The notes under the pieces are model-generated. The model saw only the letters and a program-made list of their open reading frames with translations, had not been told where the DNA came from and searched no databases. A DNA stretch of 64,000 bases from Pelagovum sp. HNIBRBA483 (GTDB taxonomy: Bacteria > Pseudomonadota > Alphaproteobacteria > Rhodobacterales > Rhodobacteraceae): the NCBI RefSeq assembly GCF_040931995.1, contig NZ_CP162412.1:1302001-1366000 (forward strand). The letters run 5' to 3'. The position numbers were made by a program, and so were the translations under genes. Below are positions 43,831 to 53,455 of this stretch, one piece after another; within the stretch, counting starts at the first letter, position 1; each line of letters begins with the position of its first letter.

Positions 43831-45261
43831 ATGGATGTCGTACTGCTCTTTCTCATGATCGTCGGGCTTTTGCTGATTGGGGTGCCAATCGCTGTCTCGC
43901 TCGGTTTCAGCTCTGTTCTCTTCCTGCTGATGTTTTCGGACACCTCTTTGGCGTCTATTGCCCAGTCGCTGTATCAGGCGATGGCAGGGCACTACACATT
44001 GCTGGCTATTCCGTTCTTCATTCTCGCGTCGTCTTTCATGTCAACTGGCGGTGTGGCGAAGCGGATCATTCGTTTTGCAATTGCTTGCGTGGGCCATCTG
44101 CAAGGCGGGCTTGCCATTGCGGGCGTGTTCGCTTGTATGATTTTCGCCGCGCTTTCTGGGTCTTCGCCAGCAACGGTTGTGGCCATCGGCACAATCGTGA
44201 TCGCGGCGATGAAGCAGGTTGGCTACACCAAGGAATTTGCAGCAGGCGTGATCGCCAACGCAGGTACGCTTGGCATCTTGATCCCGCCCTCCATCGTTAT
44301 GGTGGTGTATGCCTCGGCCACGGATGTATCCGTCGGGCGGATGTTCCTGGCCGGTGTGATCCCTGGATTGATGGCGGGTGGTATGCTGATGGTCACGATT
44401 TATGTGATGGCGCGTATCCGCAAGATGCCGAAAGGCGAATGGAAGGGCTGGGGTGAAATCATCAACAGCTTCACAGATGCTTTCTGGGGGCTATTGCTGA
44501 TCGGTATCATCATGGGCGGTATCTATGGCCATCCGTGGATCCGCTTTAGCGGTGAGGGAAGCTTTTTCTATTGGAAGAACGGTGCCTTTACGCCGACCGA
44601 GGCGGCGGCTGTTGCGGCTGTCTATGCGTTCCTAGTCGCGAGCTTTGTGTACCGCGATATGGGTCCGCTGGCGGCGCGTGACGGGGCGACACGCCCGAGC
44701 GCCTTGTGGGAAAAACCTTACGCGCTGGTCACGGCGTTTTTCCACAAAGATACCCGAGACACGCTTTTTGAGGCCGGCAAACTCACGGTGACGTTGATGT
44801 TCATCATCGCCAATGCGCTGATCCTCAAACACGTTCTGACCGATGAACAGATCCCGCAACATATCGCGGGGGTAATGTTGGATGCCGGTTTCGGGCCGAT
44901 CATGTTTCTTGTGATGGTAAATGTGATCCTGCTGATCGGCGGTCAGTTCATGGAACCATCTGGTTTGATCGTGATCGTGGCGCCGTTGGTGTTCCCGATT
45001 GCGATCGAATTGGGGATCGACCCGATCCACCTCGGGATTATCATGGTCGTGAACATGGAAATCGGGATGATCACGCCGCCGGTGGGCTTGAACCTCTTCG
45101 TGACCTCAGGCGTGGCCGGAATGCCGATGATGAACGTTGTCCGCGCCGCGCTTCCATTCCTCGCCGTTCTGTTCGTGTTCCTGATCCTCGTGACCTATGT
45201 GCCTTGGATTTCAACAGCACTGCCGAACAGCGTGATGGGGCCGGAAATCATCGTGAGGTGA
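43831..45261 (+). CDS. dctM: TRAP transporter large permease DctM
   Basis: 476 residues with about 12-13 helices. Na+-driven C4-dicarboxylate uptake with DctP and DctQ. Family blocks: AIPFFILASSFM, GSSPATVVAIG, GTLGILIPPSIVMVVYA and HLGIIMVVNMEIGMITPPVG. A hydrophilic insert (about 245-315) contains ATRPSALWEKPY. Starts four bases after dctQ with AAGGAA. An intrinsic terminator follows. Confidence 0.95.
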   Translation: MDVVLLFLMIVGLLLIGVPIAVSLGFSSVLFLLMFSDTSLASIAQSLYQAMAGHYTLLAIPFFILASSFMSTGGVAKRIIRFAIACVGHLQGGLAIAGVFACMIFAALSGSSPATVVAIGTIVIAAMKQVGYTKEFAAGVIANAGTLGILIPPSIVMVVYASATDVSVGRMFLAGVIPGLMAGGMLMVTIYVMARIRKMPKGEWKGWGEIINSFTDAFWGLLLIGIIMGGIYGHPWIRFSGEGSFFYWKNGAFTPTEAAAVAAVYAFLVASFVYRDMGPLAARDGATRPSALWEKPYALVTAFFHKDTRDTLFEAGKLTVTLMFIIANALILKHVLTDEQIPQHIAGVMLDAGFGPIMFLVMVNVILLIGGQFMEPSGLIVIVAPLVFPIAIELGIDPIHLGIIMVVNMEIGMITPPVGLNLFVTSGVAGMPMMNVVRAALPFLAVLFVFLILVTYVPWISTALPNSVMGPEIIVR

Positions 45262-45278
45262 TCGCCCCTAAAATGAGA

Positions 45279-45307
45279 AAAGCCGCGCAAGAAGCGCGGT
45301 TTTTTTC
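45279..45307 (+). terminator. dct operon terminator (bidirectional)
   Basis: CCGCGC (45283-45288) pairs with GCGCGG (45294-45299), then seven T. Preceding A residues give a weaker T tail on the minus strand, so it may also end tpiA transcription. Confidence 0.8.
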
Positions 45308-45325
45308 TTTGCGAAGTGCCTTGCG

Positions 45326-46072
45326 TCAGGCGGCTTCAAGAGCCGATATGATCGGGGAGAAATCCGCGGCTTTCAAGCTGGCACCGCCGACCAGCGCCCC
45401 GTCAACATCGGCCACTGCAAAAATTTCCGCAGCGTTGGAGGGTTTGACCGACCCCCCGTAGAGGATGCGCATCTTTTTGCCCTCATCGCCGAAACGCGCG
45501 ACCAGCTCGGAACGGATGAAGCCATGCACCTCAGCGATTTGTTCGAGTGTCGGAATTTTGCCGGTGCCAATTGCCCATACAGGTTCATAGGCGATGACGG
45601 TATTGGCGCCTGTTGACGTTTCAGGGGCCGAGCCTGCGAGCTGGGTACCGACGACATCGAGCGTTGTTCCAGTTTCGCGCTCATCAAGCGTTTCACCGAT
45701 GCAGATAAACGCTGTCAGCCCAGCCGCGAATGCTGCTTGCGCTTTGGTGTGAACGAGCGCGTCTGTCTCACCGTGGTCGGCGCGGCGTTCGGAATGGCCG
45801 AGGATCACAGCGCCGGCACCAGCGTCGCGCAGCTGATCGGCAGATATGTCACCAGTATGCGCGCCGGAGGGTGCTGTGTGGCAATCCTGCCCACCCACGG
45901 CTAATGCATGCGCGCCCTTTGCCGCGACCATCGACGCAACCAACGTGGCAGGGGGGCAGAGCAGTATATCCACCGCAGGTTCGGGATGTGCCGCAACGAG
46001 GTCATGGACCTCTCCGAGGCTGGCGGCGAGGCCATTCATTTTCCAGTTTCCGGCGGCGAGTTTGCGGCGCAT
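45326..46072 (-). CDS. tpiA: Triosephosphate isomerase
   Basis: 248-residue (beta/alpha)8 enzyme interconverting DHAP and GAP. N-terminal AAGNWKMNG carries the catalytic Lys, LGHSERR the His, and [11 protein letters not shown] the Glu with the phosphate loop; [10 protein letters not shown] is the second phosphate site. Complete and canonical. AGGAG upstream. It stands alone in this stretch. Confidence 0.96.
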   Translation of the reverse strand: MRRKLAAGNWKMNGLAASLGEVHDLVAAHPEPAVDILLCPPATLVASMVAAKGAHALAVGGQDCHTAPSGAHTGDISADQLRDAGAGAVILGHSERRADHGETDALVHTKAQAAFAAGLTAFICIGETLDERETGTTLDVVGTQLAGSAPETSTGANTVIAYEPVWAIGTGKIPTLEQIAEVHGFIRSELVARFGDEGKKMRILYGGSVKPSNAAEIFAVADVDGALVGGASLKAADFSPIISALEAA

Positions 46073-46130
46073 GTGACGTCTCCTGTCCTGTCATACAGAG
46101 CAGGTAGCAATTCGGCGTTTGTTTGAGAAG

Positions 46131-46514
46131 TCAGGAATGCTGGTTTTGTTCGGCGCGTAGCTCATCGACGTCTTTGAACTTGATCGATTCGCCACATCCG
46201 CAAGCGTCAGCCACGTTGGGGTTGCGAAATTTGAAGCCGCTTTCCAGCAGGGACACTTCGTAGTCAATCTCGGTGCCGAAAAGGAACATCTGCGCCATTG
46301 GGGCGATCATCACCCGGGCGCCGTCATGCTCGACGACCTCATCATTCGGGTCGATCTCATTGGCGTAGTCCATGGTGTATTCCATGCCCGCGCAGCCGCC
46401 TTTCTTGACGCCGATCCGCAAGCCCTTCTTCCCGTCGCGCTCCATGAGCGTACGGATTTGGCCTGCTGCTTTCGGCGTCATGGTGACGGCCTGTTTGCCT
46501 GGAATTCCGAACAT
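46131..46514 (-). CDS. A-type iron-sulfur carrier (HesB/IscA/SufA family)
   Basis: 127 residues. Conserved cysteines in KKGGCAGMEYTM and ADACGCGESIKF (C-x(n)-CGC), the cluster-binding set of A-type carriers. N-terminal MFGIPGKQAVTMTPKAA. GGAG at proper spacing favours 46514. Upstream on the same strand is a SufT/MIP18-type gene, so both may belong to cluster assembly. SufA versus ErpA cannot be decided by eye. Confidence 0.88.
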   Translation of the reverse strand: MFGIPGKQAVTMTPKAAGQIRTLMERDGKKGLRIGVKKGGCAGMEYTMDYANEIDPNDEVVEHDGARVMIAPMAQMFLFGTEIDYEVSLLESGFKFRNPNVADACGCGESIKFKDVDELRAEQNQHS

Positions 46515-46544
46515 TTCAGTCTCCGTTGCGCGGTGCGCGGACAT

Positions 46545-46907
46545 TTACATGAAGCCAAGTTCCAAACGGGCTTCATCTGACATCATATCCATGCCCCATT
46601 GAGGTTCAAAGGTCATTTCGACATCGACTTGCTTGACGCCGGGCAGAGGCTCTACCGCATCAGCGACCCATCCCGGCATCTCTCCTGCGACGGGGCATCC
46701 GGGCGCGGTGAGGGTCATGATAACGTGCACTTCATTTTCATCATTAATATCAATGGTGTAAATGAGGCCAAGATCATAGATATTGACCGGAATTTCGGGG
46801 TCATAGACCGTCCGGCAAGCCTCGACGATCGTGTCGTAGAGCGGATGCTCGGTGCTCGAAGGGGCGATCAGCGCTGTTCCTTCGAGATTTTCTGTTGCTT
46901 CGGTCAT
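46545..46907 (-). CDS. MIP18/DUF59-family Fe-S assembly protein (SufT-like)
   Basis: 120 residues. DUF59 signatures: [19 protein letters not shown] and [16 protein letters not shown] with the conserved Cys, ending [19 protein letters not shown]. The family matures Fe-S proteins (SufT) or helps in related pathways (PaaD). Pairing with an A-type carrier 30 bp downstream favours Fe-S assembly. The start is ATG 46907 (GGATGG upstream) or ATG 46916. A structured repeat sits 18-56 bp before the start. Confidence 0.87.
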   Translation of the reverse strand: MTEATENLEGTALIAPSSTEHPLYDTIVEACRTVYDPEIPVNIYDLGLIYTIDINDENEVHVIMTLTAPGCPVAGEMPGWVADAVEPLPGVKQVDVEMTFEPQWGMDMMSDEARLELGFM

Positions 46908-46924
46908 CGTCACCATCCGTTGAA

Positions 46925-46963
46925 TACCCGACTGTTCATATAGGGTTTGTCCCTCGTCGGGTA
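46925..46963. repeat. Nested inverted repeat in the sufT-like/tgt intergenic region
   Basis: Outer arms TACCCGAC (46925-46932) and GTCGGGTA (46956-46963) are perfect; inside them AGGG (46942-46945) pairs with CCCT (46951-46954). It ends 18 bp upstream of the sufT-like start and 85 bp before tgt. Confidence 0.5.
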
Positions 46964-47047
46964 AAGGGGGCGCAAGGCAAGGAGGCTTGGACTTTTATTC
47001 GGCGTAAAATCGGGTATTGGGGGCAAAACAACGATTACAGGTCTTGG

Positions 47048-48175
47048 ATGACACGGTTTTCTTTTGAGCTGATGAACACTGACGGGAAGGCCCGCCGCGG
47101 CGTGATCAAGACCCCGCGCGGGGAGATCCGTACGCCCGCTTTCATGCCTGTTGGCACGGCCGCAACCGTTAAGGCGATGATGCCAGAAAGTGTTGCGGCG
47201 ACGGGTGCAGATATTCTGCTCGGCAATACTTATCACCTTATGCTCCGGCCTACTGCAGAGCGTGTGCAGCGGCTGGGTGGGCTGCACAAATTCATGAACT
47301 GGGAGAAGCCGATCTTGACGGATTCAGGCGGCTTTCAGGTGATGAGCCTTGCGGAACTGCGCAAGCTGACTGAGCACGGCGTCACGTTCCGCAGCCATAT
47401 CGATGGCTCGCGACATGAGATCACCCCTGAGCGCTCAATGGAGATTCAGAAGCTGTTAGGGTCTGATATCGTCATGGCGTTTGATGAATGTCCTGCGCTT
47501 CCCGCAAGCGAAGAGCGCGTGGCCGAGAGCATGCGGCTATCGATGCGATGGGCGCAGAGGTCGCGCGATGCGTTTGGCGACCGTCCGGGGCATGCGCTGT
47601 TTGGGATCCAGCAAGGGGGCGTAACGCAAGAACTGCGCGCGGAGAGTGCCGAAGCCTTGGTATCAATCGGGTTTGATGGATACGCGGTTGGTGGCCTTGC
47701 CGTGGGAGAGGGGCAGGAGGCGATGTTTGGTGTGCTCGACTATGCACCGGATATGCTGCCGCAAGACAAACCTCGTTATTTGATGGGCGTGGGAAAGCCG
47801 GATGACATCGTGGGTGCCGTCAAACGCGGGATTGATATGATGGATTGCGTGCTGCCTTCGCGCAGCGGTCGGACGGGACAGGCATGGACCCGTCGCGGGC
47901 AGGTCAACATCAAGAATGCCCGCCACGCCGATGACCCAAGGCCACTGGACGAGGCGTGTACCTGTCCGGCCTGCCGGAATTACTCACGCGCTTATTTGCA
48001 TCATGTGTTCCGGTCTGGAGAGATGATTTCAGGTATGCTGCTGACTTGGCATAACCTGCATTATTATCAAGAGCTTATGCAGGGCATGCGCGATGCAATC
48101 GAGGTAGACAGTTTCGATGCGTTCGAGCGTGAGTTCCATGCACTGCGCGCGGGTGGCGATATCGAGCCGCTCTAG
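47048..48175 (+). CDS. tgt: Queuine/preQ1 tRNA-guanine transglycosylase
   Basis: 375 residues. Exchanges the wobble guanine of GUN-anticodon tRNAs (Asp, Asn, His, Tyr) for preQ1. Blocks: [21 protein letters not shown], the substrate loop GGLAVGEG and zinc site [16 protein letters not shown]. Start [18 protein letters not shown] is the conserved N-terminus; the ribosome site is weak. Ends two bases from the convergent Hint gene. tRNA-Asp, one of its substrates, is encoded twice at 55.4-55.6 kb. Confidence 0.95.
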   Translation: MTRFSFELMNTDGKARRGVIKTPRGEIRTPAFMPVGTAATVKAMMPESVAATGADILLGNTYHLMLRPTAERVQRLGGLHKFMNWEKPILTDSGGFQVMSLAELRKLTEHGVTFRSHIDGSRHEITPERSMEIQKLLGSDIVMAFDECPALPASEERVAESMRLSMRWAQRSRDAFGDRPGHALFGIQQGGVTQELRAESAEALVSIGFDGYAVGGLAVGEGQEAMFGVLDYAPDMLPQDKPRYLMGVGKPDDIVGAVKRGIDMMDCVLPSRSGRTGQAWTRRGQVNIKNARHADDPRPLDEACTCPACRNYSRAYLHHVFRSGEMISGMLLTWHNLHYYQELMQGMRDAIEVDSFDAFEREFHALRAGGDIEPL

Positions 48176-48177
48176 GC

Positions 48178-49245
48178 TCAGGCAGCGAGCGCCTCGACCG
48201 TCGGCTGCAGATCGCTGCATCCATTGGTAAGTTTCAGGCCGCAAGCTTCGATTAGAACCCGTGCTTCATGGGCGCGGAGCGCTTGATGTGCGTCGGGGCG
48301 TGCTGTCGGCACAGTTGGTGCATCGGGGAAGAGTGCCGATATCTCGGCGGCGTCGTCAGGGCTGAGGCTGCCTAATCCGCGCGTTCCCGGCTGGAAGCTC
48401 TCGCTGGCAAGGCCGTTCGCGAGGATCACCTCATGCTGATCGAAAAGCAGGTGGAAGTACTCGACGCCCATTTCCGGTGCCGCTGGTACAACACCATCCA
48501 TGAGGAATTTCGCAGCGAAGAGAACTTCCGTCGCGCCGAAAAGGACTTCGGTCTGCCAACCGCCAAAGGAGATGCGGTGTTGCGGGGAAAGCGTCAGCGG
48601 GCGGTTGGGGAGCCCCGGGCCGAACTGGTCACGCGGTATCGTAATCGGGCGCAATGCTGGGAACAGTTTTAGCTGTAGCGGGGAAAGCGCCTTTTTTCCG
48701 ATCCAACGGATGGGAACTGCGCGGCCATCTTGCGTTAAAACAAGGTCACCAACTGAAAGATGCTCGACCGGAATATCGCCATAGGGTGTGGTGATGCGCG
48801 TACCGCCGCCAAAACAGATGAGAACAGGGCCAGTAGAGGACAGGTTTTCAATGGCATGCGCGCCGTTCGGAAAAGCATCCATTGTCGCGTAATCGCCATT
48901 CCCAGAACTGAGAAAGAAATAGCGTTGGCCTTCTTCGGTTGTGATGACGACGATCTCTTCGCCTTGTAGATTTTGACCGTTCACGTTGGAGAGGCGCTGC
49001 GTGATCGGCAGGGTCCCCGAAAACTCAACTGTGAACTGCATTTCGACGCCATCCACGAATACGGTGGTATCGGGGTCAAAGCTGCCAGCGTTGTAGTCAA
49101 GCTCGATGTCGCCGCTGGTACCTGATGAAAACGTCAACTCCGCGGTGGCTGTGGTTGTCGTGCCTTGCGCATTCAGAGCGGCATTCGCAGCCGGACCGCT
49201 GTCACCTCGAGCGTAGAATGTCATTGTATTTGCCATGTTTGCCAC
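48178..49245 (-). CDS. Hint-domain (hedgehog/intein-like) protein
   Basis: 355 residues. About 1-135: low-complexity beta-rich region (Ala, Thr, Gly, Asp) with an EIVVITTEEGQRYFFLSS block. From about 144 a Hint_2 domain: nucleophile-type Cys in LICFGGGTRITTPYGDIPVE, then LTQDGRAVPIRWIG, and LTLSPQHRISFGG with the block-B His. It ends in a helical tail (about 300-355). Such proteins are numerous in Rhodobacterales, often with secretion-type N-termini. Self-cleavage is possible but unproven. No signal peptide. Confidence 0.85.
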   Translation of the reverse strand: MANMANTMTFYARGDSGPAANAALNAQGTTTTATAELTFSSGTSGDIELDYNAGSFDPDTTVFVDGVEMQFTVEFSGTLPITQRLSNVNGQNLQGEEIVVITTEEGQRYFFLSSGNGDYATMDAFPNGAHAIENLSSTGPVLICFGGGTRITTPYGDIPVEHLSVGDLVLTQDGRAVPIRWIGKKALSPLQLKLFPALRPITIPRDQFGPGLPNRPLTLSPQHRISFGGWQTEVLFGATEVLFAAKFLMDGVVPAAPEMGVEYFHLLFDQHEVILANGLASESFQPGTRGLGSLSPDDAAEISALFPDAPTVPTARPDAHQALRAHEARVLIEACGLKLTNGCSDLQPTVEALAA

Positions 49246-49438
49246 CGCAACCTTCTCTACCTTGCGTTGATAAGAGCCGAGGCATGCGACCTATGCGGGG
49301 CGCAAATCGGGCAGGAATGGGGAATTATGCGATGAGTTAGGCAAAATTTTCTTTTGCGGGGCCGAAGTTGCGCCAAATGTGCGGCGGGTGCTTGCTCAAT
49401 CCGGAAGTCCTAGGCACAGTGGAGTTGAAGGGAAAGCA

Positions 49439-49467
49439 GTTGAAAGTTTCGCGCTGCCGCCCCATGT
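49439..49467 (+). promoter_or_regulatory. Sigma-32 (RpoH)-like promoter of lon
   Basis: GTTGAAA (49439-49445) and CCCCATGT (49460-49467) lie 14 bp apart. This is close to the E. coli heat-shock consensus and fits lon as a heat-shock gene. The leader would be about 70 nt. Confidence 0.6.
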
Positions 49468-49542
49468 CATAGCATCTAACGAGGAGATAGGCGCGCCGCC
49501 GCAATCGGGGCCGCTATGTCTGCCGAACCGAAGGATACGAGC

Positions 49543-51960
49543 ATGCCAGAACAAGAACACCAGACATACCCAGTGTTGCCGCTGCGCGATATTGTTGTCT
49601 TTCCCCATATGATCGTGCCGCTGTTTGTGGGGCGTGAGAAGTCTGTCCGCGCACTTGAAGAGGTGATGCAGGAAGACAAACAAATCCTGCTTTCCAGCCA
49701 GATCGACGCTGGTGAAGATGACCCGACCCCAGAGGGGATCTACAGCACGGGTGTGCTCGCCAACGTTCTTCAACTTCTCAAGTTGCCCGATGGCACGGTA
49801 AAGGTGCTCGTTGAGGGACAGCGACGGGTGAAAATCGCCGGATATTCCTCCGTCGAGCCGTTCTTTGAAGCGTCCGTCGCAGCGCTCGATGAGACTTTTG
49901 GCGATGAAGCTGAAACCAAGGCGCTGCTGCGCTCGGTTTCTGAAGAATTCGAGCGTTATTCGAAGATCAAGAAAAACATTCCAGAAGAAGCACTGGGTGC
50001 CGTGGCGGATGCGACTGAACCAGCCAAGCTGGCCGATCTCGTGTCGGGTCACCTCGGTGTTGATGTGCCGCAGAAACAAGATTTGCTCGAGACGCTTTCG
50101 GTGACCGAACGCCTTGAGAAGGTTTTTGGCCTGATGCAGGGCGAGATGTCGGTGCTGCACGTCGAGAAGAAGATCAAATCGCGTGTGAAGAACCAGATGG
50201 AGAAAACCCAGCGCGACTACTATTTGAATGAGCAAATGAAGGCCATTCAAAAGGAGTTGGGCGAGGGCGAGGACGGGGAAGGCGAAATCGCTGAACTTGA
50301 ACAGCGGATCGCGGAAACAAAGTTCTCCAAGGAAGCGCGGGAGAAGGCAGAGGGGGAGCTGAAAAAGCTCAAGAACATGAGCCCCATGAGTGCCGAGGCG
50401 ACAGTCGTGCGCAATTACCTCGACTGGATGCTTTCCATCCCGTGGGACAAAAAGAGCCGTACCAAGAAAGATCTGCGACGCGCAGAGGAAATTCTGGATG
50501 CGGATCATTACGGGCTTGAGAAGGTCAAGGAGCGCATTGTCGAATATCTCGCGGTGCAGCAGCGTTCTGCGAAGCTGAAAGGCCCGATCATGTGCCTTGT
50601 AGGCCCGCCGGGCGTTGGCAAAACGAGCCTCGGTAAATCGGTCGCCAAGGCTACTGGGCGCGAGTTCATCCGCATCAGCTTGGGTGGTGTCCGTGACGAG
50701 TCGGAGATTCGTGGCCATCGCCGGACCTATATCGGCTCGATGCCGGGCAAGATCATTCAGGCATTGAAAAAAGCCAAGACGACAAACCCGCTGATCCTCC
50801 TCGATGAGATCGATAAAATGGGGCAGGACTTCCGTGGTGATCCGGCCAGTGCGATGCTGGAGGTTCTGGACCCCGAGCAGAACGCGACTTTTGTCGATCA
50901 TTACCTTGAGGTCGAGTATGATCTTTCAAACGTGATGTTCCTGACAACGGCGAACAGCTATAACATGCCTGGCCCGCTGTTGGACCGGATGGAGATCATT
51001 CCGCTCTCTGGTTACACCGAAGATGAGAAGCGCGAGATCGCCAAGCAACACCTCATCAGCAAGCAGCTCAAGAACCATGGTCTGAAGGCGAAAGAGTTTC
51101 AAATTGATGACTCGGCGCTGACGGCGGTGATCCGGAGTTACACGCGCGAGGCAGGTGTGCGGAACCTCGAGCGTGAGCTTGCCAAAGTCGCGCGCAAGGC
51201 GGTGACCAAGATCGTCAAGAAAGAAGCTGACAGTATTGCTGTGACCAGCGAGAATATTGATGACTATCTGGGTGTGCCAAAATACCGGTTCGGATTGGCT
51301 GAAAAGGAAGACCAGATCGGCGTCGTGACCGGGTTGGCCTATACCAGCGTTGGGGGTGAGTTGCTTTCGATCGAAGCGCTGCGCTTGCCCGGCAAAGGCC
51401 GTATGAAAACAACCGGCAAACTTGGCGATGTGATGAAGGAATCAATCGATGCGGCGTCGAGTTATGTCCGGTCGATTGCACCCAGAATTGGCGTCAAGCC
51501 ACCGCAGTTCGAGAAGTGGGACATTCACGTTCATGTGCCCGAAGGGGCGACGCCGAAGGATGGCCCGAGCGCGGGCCTTGCTATGGTGACCTCGATTGTT
51601 TCGGTACTGACCCAAATTCCCGTGCGCAAGGATATCGCGATGACGGGCGAGGTGACGCTGCGCGGTAACGCGCTGGCTATTGGCGGCTTGAAAGAGAAGC
51701 TGCTTGCGGCTTTGCGGGGTGGCATCAAGACGGTTTTGATCCCGCAAGAGAACGAAAAAGACCTCCCGGACATTCCTGACAACGTTAAGGCCGGGCTGAC
51801 GATCATTCCGGTCAGCCATGTGCGGGAGGTGCTTGAGCACGCGCTTGCGCATCAGCCTGAACCGATCGAATGGGATCAGGAGGCCGAAGAGGCTGCTGCG
51901 GCGAAGGCGAGCCTTGGCACTGCGGACGATGGCGCGACAGCGGGCAAGATCGCCCATTAG
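49543..51960 (+). CDS. lon: ATP-dependent protease Lon
   Basis: 805-residue LonA that degrades misfolded and regulatory proteins. N-terminal substrate domain ([20 protein letters not shown]), coiled-coil linker (about 180-300), AAA+ with Walker A GPPGVGKT (354-361) and [10 protein letters not shown], then the protease domain with catalytic Ser676 (KDGPSAG) and Lys719 (second Lys of GGLKEK). GAAGGA at 49530 favours MPEQEH as the start; a 9-residue longer form from 49516 is possible. C-terminal Ala-rich tail is variable. Confidence 0.96.
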   Translation: MPEQEHQTYPVLPLRDIVVFPHMIVPLFVGREKSVRALEEVMQEDKQILLSSQIDAGEDDPTPEGIYSTGVLANVLQLLKLPDGTVKVLVEGQRRVKIAGYSSVEPFFEASVAALDETFGDEAETKALLRSVSEEFERYSKIKKNIPEEALGAVADATEPAKLADLVSGHLGVDVPQKQDLLETLSVTERLEKVFGLMQGEMSVLHVEKKIKSRVKNQMEKTQRDYYLNEQMKAIQKELGEGEDGEGEIAELEQRIAETKFSKEAREKAEGELKKLKNMSPMSAEATVVRNYLDWMLSIPWDKKSRTKKDLRRAEEILDADHYGLEKVKERIVEYLAVQQRSAKLKGPIMCLVGPPGVGKTSLGKSVAKATGREFIRISLGGVRDESEIRGHRRTYIGSMPGKIIQALKKAKTTNPLILLDEIDKMGQDFRGDPASAMLEVLDPEQNATFVDHYLEVEYDLSNVMFLTTANSYNMPGPLLDRMEIIPLSGYTEDEKREIAKQHLISKQLKNHGLKAKEFQIDDSALTAVIRSYTREAGVRNLERELAKVARKAVTKIVKKEADSIAVTSENIDDYLGVPKYRFGLAEKEDQIGVVTGLAYTSVGGELLSIEALRLPGKGRMKTTGKLGDVMKESIDAASSYVRSIAPRIGVKPPQFEKWDIHVHVPEGATPKDGPSAGLAMVTSIVSVLTQIPVRKDIAMTGEVTLRGNALAIGGLKEKLLAALRGGIKTVLIPQENEKDLPDIPDNVKAGLTIIPVSHVREVLEHALAHQPEPIEWDQEAEEAAAAKASLGTADDGATAGKIAH

Positions 51961-51982
51961 ATCTCATCATATTCAATTGGGG

Positions 51983-52020
51983 AACCCGGCATACTAGCGT
52001 GTGTCGGGTTTTTCTTTTTC
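51983..52020 (+). terminator. lon terminator
   Basis: AACCCGGCATAC pairs with GTGTGTCGGGTT around a TAGC loop (12 bp including G-U pairs), followed by TTTCTTTTTC. Confidence 0.85.
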
Positions 52021-52077
52021 CACTAGGGGTAGCGCGACCTTGCAAGTTATGTGTAAAGTCGACGTGGAAAGGACTAA

Positions 52078-52485
52078 ATGAGGGATAGTGTGGTGGCGAA
52101 GTCTGAAAATTCGGGCGTTAAATCCGAAACGGCAAAGCCAAGAAAGGCGTCTGTAAGAAAGTCAAATACGGCTCCCGTGGTTCCAGAGTTAAAGGTTGTG
52201 TCTGCCGAAGTTGAAGAGACGGATTTTCAAGAGGTTTTGAAGAAGAAAGAGCTTGTTGAGCTGGTAATGGCGCGCACAAGCAGCCGAAAAGGGGTCACGA
52301 GAGAAACAGTGGAAGCCTGTCTCGAGGTTCTTGGCGAGATGTTGGTTGAAGGGCGCGAGGTCAGCGTCCCGCCGTTTCACAAGCTGCGCGTCGCAAAGAT
52401 GAAAGAGGGCAGTGGAGGTCATCTGCTAACGATCAAAGCCCGCGTGAAGAGCCCGAAGGTGGAAATTTCCGACCTGCCTACTTGA
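52078..52485 (+). CDS. HU/IHF-like DNA-binding protein with basic N-terminal extension
   Basis: 135 residues. Residues about 50-130 match the HU/IHF fold: KKELVELVMARTSSRKGVTR, then AVEACLEVLGEMLVEGREVSVPPFHKLRV in altered form, and a KARVKSPKVEI tail. The first 45 residues are Lys/Ser/Thr-rich (KPRKASVRKS) and predicted disordered, unlike ordinary 90-residue HU. The canonical RNPxT arm tip is not present, so it is a divergent member. GGAAAGGA precedes the ATG. Confidence 0.8.
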   Translation: MRDSVVAKSENSGVKSETAKPRKASVRKSNTAPVVPELKVVSAEVEETDFQEVLKKKELVELVMARTSSRKGVTRETVEACLEVLGEMLVEGREVSVPPFHKLRVAKMKEGSGGHLLTIKARVKSPKVEISDLPT

Positions 52486-52510
52486 AGGACGGAAAAACAG
52501 CGGCTAAACG
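52482..52510 (+). promoter_or_regulatory. Candidate promoter of tRNA-Val(CAC)
   Basis: TTGAAG (52482-52487) and TAAACG (52505-52510), 17 bp apart. It overlaps the end of the HU-like gene. Confidence 0.4.
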
Positions 52511-52520
52511 CTCCTCCGAC

Positions 52521-52595
52521 GGGTGATTAGCTCAGTGGTAGAGCGCTTCGTTCACATCGAAGATGTCAGGAGTTCAAATCTCTTATCACCCACCA
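52521..52595 (+). tRNA. tRNA-Val(CAC)
   Basis: Acceptor GGGTGAT/ATCACCC, D-arm AGCTCAGTGGTAGAGC, anticodon stem CTTCG/CGAAG with loop TTCACAT (anticodon CAC, reads GUG), T-arm GTTCAAATC, discriminator A, encoded CCA. An intrinsic terminator follows within ten bases. Confidence 0.95.
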
Positions 52596-52602
52596 GAATT
52601 CA

Positions 52603-52632
52603 GCGCACCCGAACTCGGGTGCGCTTTTCTTT
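52603..52632 (+). terminator. tRNA-Val(CAC) terminator
   Basis: GCGCACCCG (52603-52611) pairs with CGGGTGCGC (52616-52624), loop AACT, then TTTTCTTTT. Confidence 0.85.
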
Positions 52633-52669
52633 TGATAATTGGCCGCTTATCCCTAGGGTGAGGTGGCAG

Positions 52670-53248
52670 ATGATTTATCCCGAAATCTTGATTTTGAGGC
52701 ACGGTGAAACTGAATGGAATCGCGAGGGGCGGTTTCAGGGAGGGTTCGACTCGCCGCTGACGGAAAACGGCCGCGCGCAGGCTGTTGCCATGGGGGAATT
52801 GCTCCTTTCCTGCGGCGTTTCCACGGAGACGCATGACTTCTGGACGAGCCCACAGGGGCGGGCAATAGAAACAGCGCGTCTGGCGCTTGCGCCAATCGGT
52901 GCGACGGCCCGGCATGAGCCGTTGCTCAGCGAGATCGGTATGGGTGAGTGGTGTGGCCGCTCGCGCGCCGAAATTGCAGAAAAGTGGCCCGGTCCGGCTG
53001 ATGAAACCTATATCGAAATGTATGCGCGCGCACCCGGTGGGGAGCCATTTGACAGGTTATGGGAGCGTGTTGGAGCGGTGTTGCAACAGGTGAAACGGCC
53101 AACGGTTATCGTCACTCATGGGTTTACCTCGCGCTTCTTACGCACACGGGCAATGGGGTTGGGATTGGATGATCTGGACCGTTTGCCGGGCGGGCAGGGG
53201 GTCATTTTCCGGATTCGAAACGGAGAACATGAAAAGCTTACTGAATAG
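52670..53248 (+). CDS. Histidine phosphatase family protein (phosphoglycerate-mutase-like)
   Basis: 192 residues. LRHGETEWN gives the phospho-His, with Arg and Glu partners in TSPQGRAIETA, LSEIGMGEWCGRS and VTHGFTSRFLR. Branch 1, small-molecule phosphatase size, not the 250-residue glycolytic mutase. Substrate unknown. The ATG at 52670 begins directly before strand 1; upstream in-frame sequence runs into the tRNA. Confidence 0.85.
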   Translation: MIYPEILILRHGETEWNREGRFQGGFDSPLTENGRAQAVAMGELLLSCGVSTETHDFWTSPQGRAIETARLALAPIGATARHEPLLSEIGMGEWCGRSRAEIAEKWPGPADETYIEMYARAPGGEPFDRLWERVGAVLQQVKRPTVIVTHGFTSRFLRTRAMGLGLDDLDRLPGGQGVIFRIRNGEHEKLTE

Positions 53249-53251
53249 GGC

Positions 53252-53280
53252 TTGCAGGCGCCAAAAGAGCGCGGTAAAGG
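53252..53280 (+). promoter_or_regulatory. Candidate promoter of tRNA-Val(TAC)
   Basis: TTGCAG (53252-53257) and TAAAGG (53275-53280) with a 17-bp spacer, 13 bp before the tRNA. Confidence 0.45.
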
Positions 53281-53293
53281 CACGCCAGTAAGT

Positions 53294-53369
<76 letters not shown>

Positions 53370-53455
53370 TTAATCCACATAGTGCAGGTCGTTCGATCCG
53401 TCCTTTGGAGGGTGTTCTCGCGAGGCGCGCATCGGTTTGATGCGCATATCATCGG

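Noticed and set aside
49396-50901. 501-codon minus-strand frame opposite lon
   Set aside because: Antisense to lon and its promoter; Phe/Leu/His-rich translation typical of reverse frames.
53430-53455. Hairpin near GCGCATC/GATGCGC after tRNA-Val(TAC)
   Set aside because: No U-tract on either strand, so not called as a terminator.
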